Assembly (NCBI RefSeq): GCF_000003605.2
Contig: NW_003108085.1
Coordinates: 445,825-474,080 of the forward strand
Reading direction: 5' to 3'
DNA: 28,256 bases
Source: Saccoglossus kowalevskii
Taxonomy: Eukaryota > Hemichordata > Enteropneusta > Harrimaniidae
The position numbers were made by a program, and so were the translations under genes. Below, piece after piece: positions 27,045-28,256 of this stretch (its first letter is position 1; each line of letters starts with the position of its first letter). The notes under the pieces are model-generated. The model saw only the letters and a program-made list of their open reading frames with translations, had not been told where the DNA came from and searched no databases.

Positions 27045-27770
27045 CTGAAATATCTGTTGAAAAATCACTCCTAATAGACCTCGACAAAGGCGTTCCCGCC
27101 CTCTCTATCTGATCCGAAATTGTTTGTCAAAGAAAGGGATCGTGATCTCTTGGCGCCAAAGCAGGGCGTACAATTTGCTATAATCTCCCGCGGTTGCCAC
27201 ACGACACGAACGACGTGGCGTCAGCACGTCTAGTTATTTTTTGTTATCTTTGAGTCTCATTATTTGAAATCTGCGTGTCGTTATTTGCATATTTATGCTT
27301 GATATGCGCATGTCTGGTGTGTTACATGCCCAAACCTTTTATAGATCGTGGTGATAGGCGTCACTGTTTATGCAGGGGTGAAATGAAAAGCGCATAATAA
27401 TAGGTGATTTTCCGTACAATTGCGAGAAATCCGCGAGATGCATGAAAGACGCGCGTCGAACGTCTGCCGCAAATATCGAACGATTTGATTTTGAACTAGA
27501 ATTTTTTTATTTCGTAGCTTACATTGACCGGCCGATCTTCGACAGAGGAATATTGCTTCCGAATACCCTTACTTAATCGAAATTGCCTATCATCAAATGT
27601 GGACAGCACATTATTAAGCATGGAAATGTCCCCGAAATACTTTCGCGTTTGTCGAATCCCACGCGATGTTTGACGCGACTACGACGCTATGACCTTTGTG
27701 CGTCCTGTTTTATGTTCGATTTCACGCATAACGCGTGATTCTCGCAGTGAACGGAAAATGGTCTTTTGCT
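27045..27770. other. CpG-containing region without a recognised gene
   Basis: GC and CpG are raised around 27090-27230 and 27420-27760. TATTTGCATATTTATGC near 27284 includes an octamer-like ATTTGCAT, and GCGCATGTCTGG at 27306 matches the unit of the 5151 tandem repeat. No splice-supported frame. Confidence 0.35.
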
Positions 27771-27830
27771 GATATAATAATATAATAATAACTTTATTGC
27801 CTCCGTGTAAAAAAATTTACATAGGATAAG
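27771..27830 (-). mobile_element. Possible LINE 3' tail
   Basis: On the minus strand GGAGGCAATAAAGTTATTATTATATTATTATATC has the form of a non-LTR retrotransposon 3' end: AATAAAGTTATT running into a short TTA-rich repeat. The sequence upstream of it (higher coordinates) shows no reverse transcriptase, so it would be a severely 5'-truncated copy. Confidence 0.35.
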
Positions 27831-27969
27831 TACAGCAAAAAAGAGTTTTAAAATAATAACAAGATATATGTAAGAATTGTACAAAAAACAGTACAAAAAG
27901 ACTTAACTAGTATTTAAATGTTATATAAATCTTTTTGTTGTGTAAATATAATTGGCAAGTTGACAGTCA

Positions 27970-28137
27970 TGACGTAACCGTGCTGTTGTCACTCTTGTGT
28001 ACGCCGTCACTAAACTCAAATACATCCCTTTTTAAGATGAACTGTACCTATGCTTAGATTAGAATAGCATACTTCACATATGATGACGTCGCTAAGCATT
28101 ACGTAATGTAATTAAACATTCGCCGTGCATGACGTCA
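27970..28137. promoter_or_regulatory. Cluster of bZIP-type sites
   Basis: TGACGTAA (27970), TGACGTCG (28084), ATTACGTAAT (28098-28107, a PAR/C-EBP-type palindrome) and TGACGTCA (28130) lie within 168 bp. Such clustering is typical of a cAMP/stress-responsive enhancer or promoter. The target gene may lie beyond the right edge. Confidence 0.45.
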
Positions 28138-28256
28138 GAGTAGAGCGAACACATACGTAAATACCACTGAATATCGATAGACTTACTAATTAGGTTGAAA
28201 GGGTTTGTGTTCAGGCATTAAACGTATCATCGGAAAGCAAACAGCGGGTAATGCAA

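Noticed and set aside
1-28256. Autonomous retrotransposon, transposase or viral insertion
   Set aside because: No reverse transcriptase, integrase, transposase or capsid-like motif could be read in any frame; only non-autonomous elements are visible.

Overview
The window is metazoan nuclear DNA: roughly 36% GC, no long open reading frames, spliceosomal-type GT/AG sites, AATAAA poly(A) signals, a tRNA-derived SINE, several small inverted-repeat transposons and microsatellites. CpG is not strongly depleted, and the hAT-type ends (CAGTGGCGGATCCAG) are of a kind I associate with marine invertebrates, so a marine invertebrate is my guess. The sequence does not fix the species. There are no operons, ribosome binding sites, CRISPR arrays or rRNA genes. 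All exon models are ab initio readings of open frame plus splice or poly(A) signals; none was tested by similarity search, and the weaker ones may be chance.

Genes. The best plus-strand model is the 3' half of a protein gene: an internal exon at 9842-10109 and a phase-compatible last exon at 11558-11623, followed by AATAAA at 11707 and a GT-rich tract. The best minus-strand model is a compact secreted-peptide gene between about 19380 and 18500: a TATA-like box, a first exon that is almost entirely signal peptide (19283-19215), a 326-bp intron, a second exon (18888-18754) and AATAAA. Further minus-strand exon candidates lie at 187-109, 8550-8371 and 27044-26838. Weaker plus-strand last exons are at 2826, 13664 and 20755. 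I could not assign any product to a named family.

Repeats dominate the rest. Family A, PIF/Harbinger-like MITEs with AGGGCGG...ends, occurs at about 594-842 (inverted), 7590-7885, 7998-8116 (internally deleted), 12290-12589 and 12766-13028. Family B, with CTGTAAAATAC ends and TA duplications, occurs at 3501-3795 and 23533-23740. A hAT MITE with a perfect 8-bp duplication is at 20174-20327. Two long-hairpin elements lie at 23956-24084 and 25751-25874, a tRNA-Met-like SINE at about 24749-25040, a 21-bp minisatellite at 26070-26457 and a 20-bp tandem repeat at 5151-5270.

Regulation. A TATA box stands at 13324. Full palindromic CREs (TGACGTCA) at 8354, 11648, 15485 and 28130 exceed chance expectation for this base composition (about 0.3 expected). 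The last lies in a 170-bp group of bZIP-type sites at the right edge of the window. Remaining stretches look like introns or intergenic DNA.
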